A stretch of DNA of 64,000 nucleotides, taken from contig JBCCHB010000074.1 of the NCBI GenBank assembly GCA_039028975.1, forward strand, positions 15,916 through 79,915. The letters are read 5' to 3'. The notes under the pieces are model-generated. The model worked only from the letters and a program-made list of their open reading frames with translations, did not search any database and was not told the DNA's origin. A program made the position numbers and the translations under genes. The DNA comes from JAHBNG01 sp039028975 (GTDB lineage: Bacteria > Chloroflexota > Anaerolineae > Caldilineales > Caldilineaceae). Shown piece by piece: positions 8,594 through 17,172 of this stretch. Position 1 is the first letter of the stretch, and the number at the start of each line of letters is the position of its first letter.

Positions 8594-10201
8594 ATGCAGG
8601 TTCCGATTCGGCAGATAGTGCTATGGGTAGTCGGTGGCATTTGCGTGGGCTGGGGTAGTGCTCACTTAACCGCTAAGCTAGCCATAGACTGGTCTTCTTT
8701 CAATGTGGTTGGTGTAGGCTTTCTGCCGACAGTGCCTATCTGGTTGTGGGGGGCACTCCTCCTTTTTTGTGGTGGGCTGCTTATTCTAATGGGTGCTATG
8801 CCAAATTTTGCAGACCATACCAAGCTGACTTCCCCAAAGGTTTCCGCTTCAGAAACAGAAATTTTGCCTCAAAGTGCTACGCCTGAAAGTACTACATCAG
8901 AAAACCCTTCCCTTCAAAAAATTTCACGTCACAATGGTTCCGTCCCAGAAGATATATCAGCCCGCGCCATAGTCACCCGAAACACCTTTCCGCAGAGTAC
9001 GTCTTTTCCAGATTCATTTAGTCGCGCGCCAGTTGAACCTCATGCCAAAGAGGCCATTACGGACCCAGCACTAGCTGAAGATACACAACCGATTCATGAG
9101 GTTCCTCAAGCACAGTCGAAAAAAATAAACGGACATCGCCCGAAGAAAATTGAACCAAAGATCGTTGCTATTGGGGGAGGAACGGGTATGCCCCAATTGC
9201 TGCGCGGTTTGCGCCATTACTCAAATCACATTACAGCGATTGTCACAGTGGCCGACGATGGTGGTAGCAGCGGGCGGCTACGCAATATGGGAATTTTGCC
9301 ACCCGGCGACTTTCGCAATAATATTGCTGCGCTAAGCGAGTCAGAAGATCTAACGACACGCCTTTTCCAATACCGCTTTCCAAGAATTGATAGTATAACC
9401 GGCGATGAAGATAAGACCGGTCTAGCAGGTCATAATTTTGGCAACATTTTCATTGCTACAATGGCTGCCGTCACTGGAAGCTTCGAATCCGGTCTTGCTG
9501 AGAGTAGCCGCGTGTTAGCTGTTCAGGGCCGGGTTCTTCCAAGTACATTAGAACAGGTCGTCCTTTGTGCTGAAGTTCGCCGGGCAACAGATAAGGATGG
9601 TAACAGTCAGGATGGCGAAAGCCAAGAGGTTGAGAGCCAAGACGAGTTTCTACTTGTGGAAGGGGAAAGTCGCATTCCAGATGCCCATGGAAAGATCCTG
9701 CGAGTCTTTCTAAAACCTGAACAGATTCGCGCCTATCCTGAGGCAATTCGTGCCATATTACAGGCCGATCTGATTATTGCAGGGCCTGGTAGCTTTTTTA
9801 CTAGTGTCATACCCAATCTGCTGGTGCCCGATGTACGTGAGGCCATCCTTGCATCAAGCGCGCCGAGCGTCTATATCTGCAATATCGCCACCCAACCGGG
9901 CGAGACAGACCACTATGATGTCTCCGAACATATGTTACAGCTCTATCGTCACGCCGGCCAAGCCTTTACGGCCGTACTGGCAAACGATAACTACAACCTT
10001 GATACAGTTCCCTCTCCAACGAGTCAATGGGTGACCTTGCCCAGGAATCACGCGCCCGGTCCCATATCGGATACGATCCGCAGTACACCTATCCAGTATC
10101 ATCTCTTTACAGGCGATCTTGTCTCTGATACAAATCCAACTGTACATGATCCCAAAAAGCTATCACAAAGGGTCTTTGAGATCTATCAATCATTGACATA
10201 A
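8594..10201 (+). CDS. YvcK/CofD-like gluconeogenesis factor with N-terminal membrane helices
   Basis: 535 residues from the ATG at 8594; the frame extends upstream into the preceding gene, but 8594 leaves a 16-base spacer and gives a sensible start. Two hydrophobic helices (about residues 7-27 and 40-65) anchor a polar, low-complexity linker. The YvcK domain begins near residue 190 with I-V-A-I-G-G-G-T-G-M-P-Q-L-L and continues with V-A-D-D-G-G-S-S-G-R and P-P-G-D-F-R-N-N. YvcK binds UDP-sugars and links central carbon use with cell shape in Firmicutes. The domain contains an internal acidic insertion (about residues 340-355). Confidence 0.9.
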   Translation: MQVPIRQIVLWVVGGICVGWGSAHLTAKLAIDWSSFNVVGVGFLPTVPIWLWGALLLFCGGLLILMGAMPNFADHTKLTSPKVSASETEILPQSATPESTTSENPSLQKISRHNGSVPEDISARAIVTRNTFPQSTSFPDSFSRAPVEPHAKEAITDPALAEDTQPIHEVPQAQSKKINGHRPKKIEPKIVAIGGGTGMPQLLRGLRHYSNHITAIVTVADDGGSSGRLRNMGILPPGDFRNNIAALSESEDLTTRLFQYRFPRIDSITGDEDKTGLAGHNFGNIFIATMAAVTGSFESGLAESSRVLAVQGRVLPSTLEQVVLCAEVRRATDKDGNSQDGESQEVESQDEFLLVEGESRIPDAHGKILRVFLKPEQIRAYPEAIRAILQADLIIAGPGSFFTSVIPNLLVPDVREAILASSAPSVYICNIATQPGETDHYDVSEHMLQLYRHAGQAFTAVLANDNYNLDTVPSPTSQWVTLPRNHAPGPISDTIRSTPIQYHLFTGDLVSDTNPTVHDPKKLSQRVFEIYQSLT

Positions 10202-10616
10202 ATTTCGCCCTGCATTGTTCAGCCCCTTACAAGTCATCGCAACTTTCCTCCAATGTATGTGTTATCATTCCAAGAGCTGCTACGGTGAGCCTGAAAAATA
10301 TCGTCCGCAACTATGCCATAATAAGGCAGTTCCGCAAAAGTTGCACACGTGGCTGGACGTGCACAGGGCGTGTTCTCTGGACGGTTGTGTATGATTTTTA
10401 CACGATTGCTCAAGAAGTTCAGTACTAGTTAATAGACCAAGCACCTCTTTCCAAACGGAAGTGAGTATAATGCGAATTCAAATGAATATCGCAACTCATC
10501 AAAATATTTTGATAAAATGCTACTGGCAATCTATAAGGCTGAGTAGCTATTTTTTAGAATGGCCTTAGGCTATGTGAATATGGTCTGTGGCTTGGCAAAT
10601 AAGGACAAATTCTAAA
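10202..10616. other. Intergenic region upstream of the fab genes
   Basis: About 415 bases without a credible gene. It contains an imperfect inverted repeat around 10340-10365 (TGCACACGT ... ACGTGCA), a TATAAT hexamer at 10466..10471, and a perfect 14-bp AT palindrome at 10499..10512. A promoter and operator for fabF-fabH are expected here, but no -35 element is clear. Confidence 0.45.
10499..10512. promoter_or_regulatory. Perfect 14-bp AT-rich palindrome, candidate operator of fabF-fabH
   Basis: TCAAAATATTTTGA is a perfect palindrome about 105 bases before the fabF start and just downstream of a TATAAT hexamer at 10466..10471. The position suits a repressor site for fatty-acid genes. It does not match the FapR or FabR consensus that I know, so the regulator is unknown. 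Confidence 0.3.
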
Positions 10617-11942
10617 ATGATAAATCAAACAAATGGCCATGTTGCCAGCAATGGAAGTAGCAACGGGAATGGCAACGGATTCATGCGGCACGTTAATCGA
10701 GTTGTCATTACAGGGTTAGGTGCAATTACACCTGTTGGTTTGACGGTCGATGATGTTTGGGATTCCGTTACCAATGGTCGCTCTGGCATTGGGTACATTT
10801 CTCGATTTGATCCGAGTGAATTGCGTACTCATGTAGCTGGGGAAGTACATGGATTTAAGGCCTCTGACTATATGGATAGGAAGGAGGCTCGGCGAGCTGA
10901 TCCCTTTATTCAATTCGCTTTGGCAGCCACCAGGGGCGCTGTAGAAGACTCTGGAATTGACTTTGCAGAAGAAGATCCAGCCAGAGTGGGCGTTATCGTT
11001 GCCAGCGCAACAGGTGGACTTCAGACGACGATTGAAAATGAAAAGCTAGCGGTGGCCAAAGGGTTGACACGCGTCAATCCATTTTTTATTCCAAATATGC
11101 TTATTGATAGTGCTGCAGGTAAGATCGCCATCGAGTATAATCTACATGGGCTCAATCATAGCGTTGTCAGCGCGTGTGCTAGTGGCACTTCTGCTTGTGG
11201 TGAAGCGTTTGAAGTAATTCGGCGTGGCGATGCTGATGCCATGCTCGTTGGTGGCTCTGATGCAGCTTTGGTTGACACCATCTTTGCTGGCTTTGACATT
11301 ATGGGAGCACTAAGCCGCTCAAACGAGGATCCACAAAAAGCTTGTCGCCCCTTTGACGTTGACCGAGATGGGTTTGTAATGAGTGAAGGCAGTGCAATGT
11401 TGATGATGGAGAGCGAGGAGCATGCACTAGCTAGAGGCGCCAAAATCTATGCAGAAGTCATTGGGTACGGCAGCAGCGCAGATGCCTTCAGTATGTCCGC
11501 ACCCCACGAAAAAGGCCGGGGGGCCATCGATTCCATGAAGATGGCGCTTGGCAAAGCCGCTGATTTTGGTATTGGCCCTGAGAATGTCGACTACATCAAT
11601 GCCCACGGCACAGCAACCAGGCTTAACGATAAGGGCGAAACCCTAGCCATTAAGCGTGTCTTTGAGGAGCACGCATATAACCTGACAATCAGTAGCACCA
11701 AGAGTATGACTGGCCACTTGCTTGGAGGTGCTGGCGCATTAGAGACATTGCTCTGTGCCAAGATCATTGAGAATGGCCTCATCCCACCAACTATCAATCT
11801 TGAGAACCCCGATCCTGATTGTGATTTAGACTATACCCCCCTCAAAGCTAAAGAGGCAGAAGTCAATGTTACGCTGAGCAACAGCTTTGGTTTCGGTGGG
11901 CATAACGCAACAATCATGTTACGCAAATATTCTGGCGAATAA
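10617..11942 (+). CDS. fabF: Beta-ketoacyl-[ACP] synthase II (FabF)
   Basis: 441 residues from the ATG at 10617; a GTG ten codons earlier is possible, but an AAGGA lies upstream of the ATG. It condenses malonyl-ACP with acyl-ACP in fatty-acid elongation. The thiolase fold starts at R-V-V-I-T-G-L-G-A-I-T-P-V-G near residue 27. The catalytic Cys is in V-S-A-C-A-S-G-T (about residue 190), and the two histidines are in N-A-H-G-T-A-T (about 330) and K-S-M-T-G-H-L-L-G-G-A-G (about 367). Before the fold there is an Asn/Ser/Gly-rich tail of about 25 residues, unusual for FabF. It is followed directly by fabH. Confidence 0.96.
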   Translation: MINQTNGHVASNGSSNGNGNGFMRHVNRVVITGLGAITPVGLTVDDVWDSVTNGRSGIGYISRFDPSELRTHVAGEVHGFKASDYMDRKEARRADPFIQFALAATRGAVEDSGIDFAEEDPARVGVIVASATGGLQTTIENEKLAVAKGLTRVNPFFIPNMLIDSAAGKIAIEYNLHGLNHSVVSACASGTSACGEAFEVIRRGDADAMLVGGSDAALVDTIFAGFDIMGALSRSNEDPQKACRPFDVDRDGFVMSEGSAMLMMESEEHALARGAKIYAEVIGYGSSADAFSMSAPHEKGRGAIDSMKMALGKAADFGIGPENVDYINAHGTATRLNDKGETLAIKRVFEEHAYNLTISSTKSMTGHLLGGAGALETLLCAKIIENGLIPPTINLENPDPDCDLDYTPLKAKEAEVNVTLSNSFGFGGHNATIMLRKYSGE

Positions 11943-11987
11943 TTGGTTGAGCAATTGACTGATTCATGCTGTTTCAATGGAGGAAAC

Positions 11988-13472
11988 ATGAGCGAGATTC
12001 ATCAGCCCAACGACGGGCAAGAGAATAATCGAAGAATGAATCAAGCGTCTTCATCGGGTGGTTCATCAAATAATGCATCAAATGGTACATCAAATAGTGG
12101 CTCAAATGGTACCACTCCTTCACAGAATGGTGCGAACCTAGATCTCTTTCAGCGTCTCTTTGGCAGTAACGATTTTGAGCAGGATTTAGAGCAGAAGCTA
12201 GACAATGGGATGGTGGACGCCCAGGAGAATCTACTAGACGATGCCGCAGTTGGCATGGGACAGATCTACGCCCAAATTGTTGGTTGGGGTTCGTATGTAC
12301 CGGAAAAGGTAATCAAGAATCAGGATCTAGAGCAGATTGTTGACACCAGCGATGATTGGATACGCGCACGAACCGGTATCGAAGAGCGCAGGGTTGTTGT
12401 TGATCCCCATGAGACCACTGGGGTTATGGCTATTAAAGCCAGCCGTGAGGCGCTGGCAGTAGCTGATGTTCCAGCGAGTAAGATTGATCTCATCATCTGT
12501 GCCACCAGTTCTCCCGAACACATCTTTCCCTCCACAGCCTCCATTGTGCAAGATTCATTAGGTGCTGTCAATGCCGGCGCCTATGATTTAAGCGCAGCTT
12601 GTTCCGGTTTTGTTTATGCCTTATCCACAGCGCGCGGCCACATTTTGGCAGGCGATGCTGAATATGTCCTGGTAATTGGCTCAGAAACCATGAGCCGATT
12701 AGTTGATTGGACGGATCGAAATACGTGTGTACTCTTTGGCGATGGAGCGGGTGCACTGCTCCTCGCTGCCAGCGACGTGCCCGGGGGTGTCACGGCCGTT
12801 GATTTAGGAAGCGATGGTTCCGGAGCCAATTCATTGATTATTCCTGCTGGTGGTAGTGCCATGCCTGCAAATCTAGAAACGGTAAGTACAGGGAGCCACT
12901 TCATCCGCATGGATGGACGAGCAGTCTTTCGTTTTGCTACCCGGACTATCGCGTCCTCAACGCGCAAAGTGCTGGCCAAGAGCGGGTTATCGATTGATGA
13001 TGTTGATATGGTGATCCCCCATCAAGCCAACCTCAGAATCATCCATAACAGTGTACAGAAGCAGCTTAAGATCCCTAAAGAAAAAATCTTTGCTAATGTG
13101 CAAAAATATGGCAATACCTCTGCGGCCAGCATTCCAATAGCCCTCTGTGAAGCGATAAGCGAAGGAAAAATTAAACCAGATGACAATCTTGTACTGGTTG
13201 GCTTTGGCGGTGGGCTAACCTGGGCGGCGTGCACAGTCAAGTGGTGCGTGCCCGTAGATGAAACGCGTTCAAGCAACTGGTGGACGAATACACGTCATGC
13301 AGCGGAATATCGAGCTGCCGCGGCACGCAGCATGATCCGGCGAGCCGTGCGCTGGATCTCTGGGTCTATTGCTGTCGAACTGCAAGAACGCTCACTGAAG
13401 AATGCAAACCGAACATCCCACGAATCAAATGAGATGACCCGTCAAGAGGATCCAGTATCCAAAGACGAATAG
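11988..13472 (+). CDS. fabH: Beta-ketoacyl-[ACP] synthase III (FabH) with long low-complexity extensions
   Basis: 494 residues from the ATG at 11988, chosen because GGAGG lies five bases upstream; an earlier in-frame TTG has none. FabH starts fatty-acid synthesis by condensing acyl-CoA with malonyl-ACP. The catalytic core begins near residue 87 (I-V-G-W-G-S-Y-V-P). The active Cys is in S-A-A-C-S-G-F, the His in P-H-Q-A-N-L-R-I-I, and the Asn in Y-G-N-T-S-A-A-S-I-P. Typical FabH is about 320-340 residues. Here an Asn/Ser/Gly-rich plus acidic N-terminal extension of about 85 residues and a basic/polar C-terminal extension of about 75 residues are added. The second gene after fabF, it ends before a strong terminator. 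Confidence 0.95.
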   Translation: MSEIHQPNDGQENNRRMNQASSSGGSSNNASNGTSNSGSNGTTPSQNGANLDLFQRLFGSNDFEQDLEQKLDNGMVDAQENLLDDAAVGMGQIYAQIVGWGSYVPEKVIKNQDLEQIVDTSDDWIRARTGIEERRVVVDPHETTGVMAIKASREALAVADVPASKIDLIICATSSPEHIFPSTASIVQDSLGAVNAGAYDLSAACSGFVYALSTARGHILAGDAEYVLVIGSETMSRLVDWTDRNTCVLFGDGAGALLLAASDVPGGVTAVDLGSDGSGANSLIIPAGGSAMPANLETVSTGSHFIRMDGRAVFRFATRTIASSTRKVLAKSGLSIDDVDMVIPHQANLRIIHNSVQKQLKIPKEKIFANVQKYGNTSAASIPIALCEAISEGKIKPDDNLVLVGFGGGLTWAACTVKWCVPVDETRSSNWWTNTRHAAEYRAAAARSMIRRAVRWISGSIAVELQERSLKNANRTSHESNEMTRQEDPVSKDE

Positions 13473-13533
13473 AAAAGTAGGGAAAATTGAGAATCAGTAG
13501 AGGATGCTATGCATCTGTAACTAAGCGCAACCA

Positions 13534-13622
13534 CCTATAGTGAACTCTGTTTGAAAACGGTAGTTGCTTTTCTCTTGTAGAAGTCATCGGAAACTACCGT
13601 TTTCAATCCAACCGCACTTAAG
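13534..13622. repeat. Palindromic intergenic element, copy 1 (ACGGTAGTT type)
   Basis: Perfect 14-bp arms TGAAAACGGTAGTT (13552..13565) and AACTACCGTTTTCA (13592..13605) are flanked by CTATAGTGAACTCTG on the left and CAACCGCACTTAAGG on the right. A near-identical copy with the same flanks lies at 23984..24072. The shared non-stem flanks show a dispersed element rather than two independent terminators. Confidence 0.8.
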
Positions 13623-13701
13623 GACGAGGCTGGATTCGATCAATAGAATCGCCGCTGTCTACGTCAGAACCGTTGCGATCTACCGAAAATAGATTGAAAA
13701 G

Positions 13702-13730
13702 AAAAAGCCGCTGGATCCCAGCGGCTTTTC
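13702..13730. terminator. Bidirectional rho-independent terminator between fabH and mrp
   Basis: AAAAGCCGCTGG (ending 13714) pairs with CCAGCGGCTTTT (13718..13729), a 12-bp stem with a 3-base loop. T-runs exist on both strands. It sits between convergent fabH (plus) and mrp (minus) and can stop both transcripts. Confidence 0.85.
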
Positions 13731-13889
13731 CACATCCAATCACCCAAAAGGAGAAAACTAAAAACACCCAAAAAGGAGAAATCAATGAGAACAACAAAGG
13801 AGAGTATTGCTCTCTATACTGTTAATCGCTGCTACACAATAGATCCTTCGCGGGTTTTGAAAATTGGATAAAATAGGTCATCTCTGATG

Positions 13890-14717
13890 CTACATACTCT
13901 CCTCTTCCAAAGCCTTGATGACCCGTTCTGCTATCTCTTGAAAGACCAAAACCTGCAAAGCATCTGGCTGCTCTTCAATTAGCGGATGCCCGGCGTCAAT
14001 GCCTTGGCTGATGGCAATATCCATAGGGACTCTGCCTAGGAGTTCAATCTCTGCACTATCGATCTGCCAACTCTTGTCACTGCGATGAAAAACTTCTATG
14101 GGTTCATCACAGTGGGGGCAGGTCAAATAGCTCATGTTTTCAACAATACCGAGAATCCTGGCCCCGGCTTCTCGGAACAGACCAACGGAGCGCTCGGCAT
14201 CCATGAGCGAAAGATCCTGGGGAGTCGTTACAATCACAACCCCATCAATTTGGACACTTTGCAGAAGGGACTGTTGGGGCTCTCCCGTACCCGGCGGCAG
14301 GTCTATGATGAGGTAATCCAATCCATCCCAAATCACATCACAGAGGGTCTGTAGGATAATTGTTCCAGCCGTTCGTGGATCGGGCGTAATGGGATCTTTA
14401 GACCCCATGACCAGACCGATGGACATCATTTTTAGACCAAAGCGCTCTAATGGTTGAATATACGGTTTGGCATCCGCTCGTGCAATTGGCACGTACCCTT
14501 GTCTAGATTTCTGCCGTCGAACACCCAACATGAGAGGAACATTCGGGCCGTAGAGATCCCCGTCATAGAGGCCTACTTGTGCCCCTCTTTGGGCTAAGGC
14601 CAAGGCCAGATTAACAGACGTTGTCGTCTTCCCTACACCACCTTTTCCACTTGCTACCGCAACAACTTTGGCAACACCTGGAAGCATTCGTTTGGGCACT
14701 GGAATTTGGGATAACAT
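13890..14717 (-). CDS. Mrp/ApbC-type P-loop ATPase, Fe-S cluster carrier
   Basis: 275 residues of the Mrp/NBP35 family, which binds and transfers Fe-S clusters. The deviant Walker A motif G-K-G-G-V-G-K-T-T lies at about residues 24-32. D-G-D-L-Y-G-P-N-V-P is near residue 54, the Walker B region I-I-D-L-P-P-G-T-G-E near residue 139, and the cluster-binding C-P-H-C near residue 204. The N-terminal DUF59 domain common in Mrp is missing; a stand-alone DUF59 protein is encoded at 8116..8577. The gene is convergent with fabH and shares its terminator. Confidence 0.9.
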   Translation of the reverse strand: MLSQIPVPKRMLPGVAKVVAVASGKGGVGKTTTSVNLALALAQRGAQVGLYDGDLYGPNVPLMLGVRRQKSRQGYVPIARADAKPYIQPLERFGLKMMSIGLVMGSKDPITPDPRTAGTIILQTLCDVIWDGLDYLIIDLPPGTGEPQQSLLQSVQIDGVVIVTTPQDLSLMDAERSVGLFREAGARILGIVENMSYLTCPHCDEPIEVFHRSDKSWQIDSAEIELLGRVPMDIAISQGIDAGHPLIEEQPDALQVLVFQEIAERVIKALEEESM

Positions 14718-14906
14718 CGGGTTCTATCCAACCTCCCGGCATAGGTAAATCACTTGGTCATACAATGTACTACAGTGTATTCTAAATTAGAAACGACCAA
14801 TCATAGGTGCGATTTGTAACCGCACGCTAGAAAATGAGTCGCCGGTCACGTTTGCCTAGCTAAAAACAGCACCTACGTATTGTTGCAAGACTTCGCTTAC
14901 ACTGCA

Positions 14907-15077
14907 TTACCCTCTTGGACGCCCTGTAATAAAGAATCGATAACAGCAAAAGAAGAAGATCGTCAGGCTTAGTGCGGCCCAACCAAATTCTCCCACCTGT
15001 ACTTGTTGGATTGTGCGGAAAAGGGCTATGATGCCTATTCCTAGATAAGCATATTTGAAAAGTTGATGAACATTCAT
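14907..15077 (-). CDS. Small membrane protein of unknown function
   Basis: 56 residues from the ATG at 15077, four bases after the stop of the aldolase/SDR gene; an earlier in-frame start would overlap that gene. It has two hydrophobic segments (about residues 8-22 and 30-46), the second containing F-F-F-C-C-Y-R-F-F, and a short basic tail R-P-R-G. Tight spacing suggests co-transcription with the fusion enzyme. I do not recognise a family. Confidence 0.55.
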   Translation of the reverse strand: MNVHQLFKYAYLGIGIIALFRTIQQVQVGEFGWAALSLTIFFFCCYRFFITGRPRG

Positions 15078-15081
15078 AAAA

Positions 15082-17145
15082 TTACCGTAGATACGCTCCT
15101 GCAACGCCACCATCAACAGTTAAGGCCCCACCTGTAGTCCGGCTGGCCCGTGGACCGGCAAAGAAACTAACTGCCTCGGCAATATTTTCCGGGAAGATAT
15201 TGACCTTTAACGTGGTACGCTGTCGATAAAATTCATCCAGTTCTTCTGGCTTAATGCCATAGTTTGCCGCCCTGGCATCACGCCAGCCCCCTTCCCAAAT
15301 ACCACTGTCCTGGAGAACACCATCTGGCAATACAGAATTGACGCGAATGCCCACGGCCCCTCCCTCTTCAGCCAAGCAGCGAGCCATATGCATCTCGGCA
15401 GCCTTTGCGGCACTGTAAACTGAAGCATTCTTGCCGGCAAAGACGGCATTTTTGCTAGCAATGAAGATAAGGCTCCCTCCAATGCCCTGTGCCTTAAAGT
15501 GCTTAAAGGCAGTGCGAGCGACGAGGAAATATCCTGTATTGAGGATCGACATGGTCCGATCCCAATCTGCCAACGATGTTTCGTCAATGGGGGCACTAAA
15601 GGCAATTCCTGCGTTATTTACAACCACATCCGCACCACCATAGGCCAAAGCACCCTGCTGGAAGGCTTGCTCTACTGCATCCTCACTGGTTACATTGCAA
15701 TGAATGGCAATAGCGCGTCCCGGGCCGTGCTTTTGGCAAAGCTCGTCCGCCACCATTTGGGCACCCTCTAAATTTACATCCAGAATGGCAATATGCGCAC
15801 CATCTTGGGCCAAGCGACGAGCAATAGCACGACCGATTCCGCTGGCGGCCCCCGTAATGACGGCCACCCGACCATCCTGCTCTGCTGGCGGTGGCTTTAG
15901 GCTCAACTTGTAGAGTTCTAGGGGCCAATATTCGATGTCAAAAGCCTCCTGTTCTGTCAGGCTATCAAAACGGCTTAGTGCTGTACTGCCCTCGGCCACG
16001 GCAATAGCACGATGATAGAGTTGACGACTCACGTCTGCATGAAATGCCGTTGGGCCTGTGTTGATCATACCCAGGCCGGGAATGAGGATCACCCTAGGAG
16101 CTGGGTCGCGAAGCTGATCTCCTTCCGCACTGCACCGTTGAAAGTAGCCACGATATGCTTCTATAAATTGGGCCACGCCGTCGGCCAATGCTGTTTTGAG
16201 CGCATTTACTCCCTGGGAAGGCATCCAGGAGACGAAAAGGGGCTGTCGTTTTGTATGAACCAGATGATCCGGGCAGGCTGCTCCAACTTGAGAGAGGTCG
16301 GCCGCTGAGGCTGTCCCCACAAACTTGAGCACTTTCTCACTGCTATCTGTGCAGAGAATGGCGGGTTGTTCCTGACTGACCAAACCACGAACCAGGGGCA
16401 GTATCTGAGCAAAGATCGCCTCTCGCTCTTCAACAGGAAGTGCAGGAATATCCGCCCCGGGAAAGATCTGACGACCGTTGCGGCGGCTTTCGATAAAGTC
16501 TTCTGCCTCTTGAACGACTTTGATGGTTTGGTCATAACAGACTTGACATTCATCCCCCCAGGTAACTAAGCCATGTTTGCCCATGACGACTAGATCTGCC
16601 TTGGGATTGGTGCGGATACCCTCACCAATCCACTTGCTGAGTGTGAAGCCAGGACGAATGTAATCGACCCAGACCATACGCTCCCCCCATAGCTCTCGGC
16701 AGAGCTCTTGTCCCCCTTCAGCACAGGCCAAACTGATAACTGCGTCAGGATGGGCATGGTCCACATGGCGAGCAGGTGTGAAAGCATGAAGCAGCGTCTC
16801 GATGGATTGACGTGGCCGACCTTGAGCAAAGGTTGTATGGCTAAGATAAGCCACCATCTCTTCATCGCTCATCTCTTGCCTCTCCATCAGAGGAGTGATC
16901 TCTTCCAGACGCAACCCAGCAAAGCCCCCCTCTTTGATGGTTGCCACATCGCTACCGGAACCCTTTACCCAAAGTACTTCAACCTCCCTGCCAAGGTGAT
17001 CCGTTTCCATCAATTTCACACTGGTGTTACCACCAAAGATATTCACAACTGCCCGATCCGCACCCAGTAAGTTGCTGCGGTATACCAGCCCCTCCAGTGC
17101 AGGAAGTTGTTGGAACGCACTATCGTTCCACAAATTTTGAGGCAT
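15082..17145 (-). CDS. Bifunctional class II aldolase / short-chain dehydrogenase
   Basis: 687 residues with two catalytic domains. The N-terminal class II aldolase/adducin-like domain (about residues 20-370) has a metal-binding H-A-F-T-P-A-R-H-V-D-H-A-H-P-D near residue 120 and G-K-H-G-L-V-T-W-G near residue 190. The C-terminal SDR domain (about 425-685) has the NAD(P) motif T-G-A-A-S-G-I-G-R-A, N-N-A-G-I-A, catalytic Y-S-A-A-K, and the usual end T-G-G-A-L-T-V-D-G-G. This architecture is annotated as rhamnulose-1-phosphate aldolase/lactaldehyde dehydrogenase in Bacillus, Rhizobium and Chloroflexota. The substrate here is not proven and no rhamnose isomerase or kinase lies nearby. Confidence 0.9.
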   Translation of the reverse strand: MPQNLWNDSAFQQLPALEGLVYRSNLLGADRAVVNIFGGNTSVKLMETDHLGREVEVLWVKGSGSDVATIKEGGFAGLRLEEITPLMERQEMSDEEMVAYLSHTTFAQGRPRQSIETLLHAFTPARHVDHAHPDAVISLACAEGGQELCRELWGERMVWVDYIRPGFTLSKWIGEGIRTNPKADLVVMGKHGLVTWGDECQVCYDQTIKVVQEAEDFIESRRNGRQIFPGADIPALPVEEREAIFAQILPLVRGLVSQEQPAILCTDSSEKVLKFVGTASAADLSQVGAACPDHLVHTKRQPLFVSWMPSQGVNALKTALADGVAQFIEAYRGYFQRCSAEGDQLRDPAPRVILIPGLGMINTGPTAFHADVSRQLYHRAIAVAEGSTALSRFDSLTEQEAFDIEYWPLELYKLSLKPPPAEQDGRVAVITGAASGIGRAIARRLAQDGAHIAILDVNLEGAQMVADELCQKHGPGRAIAIHCNVTSEDAVEQAFQQGALAYGGADVVVNNAGIAFSAPIDETSLADWDRTMSILNTGYFLVARTAFKHFKAQGIGGSLIFIASKNAVFAGKNASVYSAAKAAEMHMARCLAEEGGAVGIRVNSVLPDGVLQDSGIWEGGWRDARAANYGIKPEELDEFYRQRTTLKVNIFPENIAEAVSFFAGPRASRTTGGALTVDGGVAGAYLR

Positions 17146-17172
17146 TAATCTCTCCCAAATTAAGTTCCGTTT

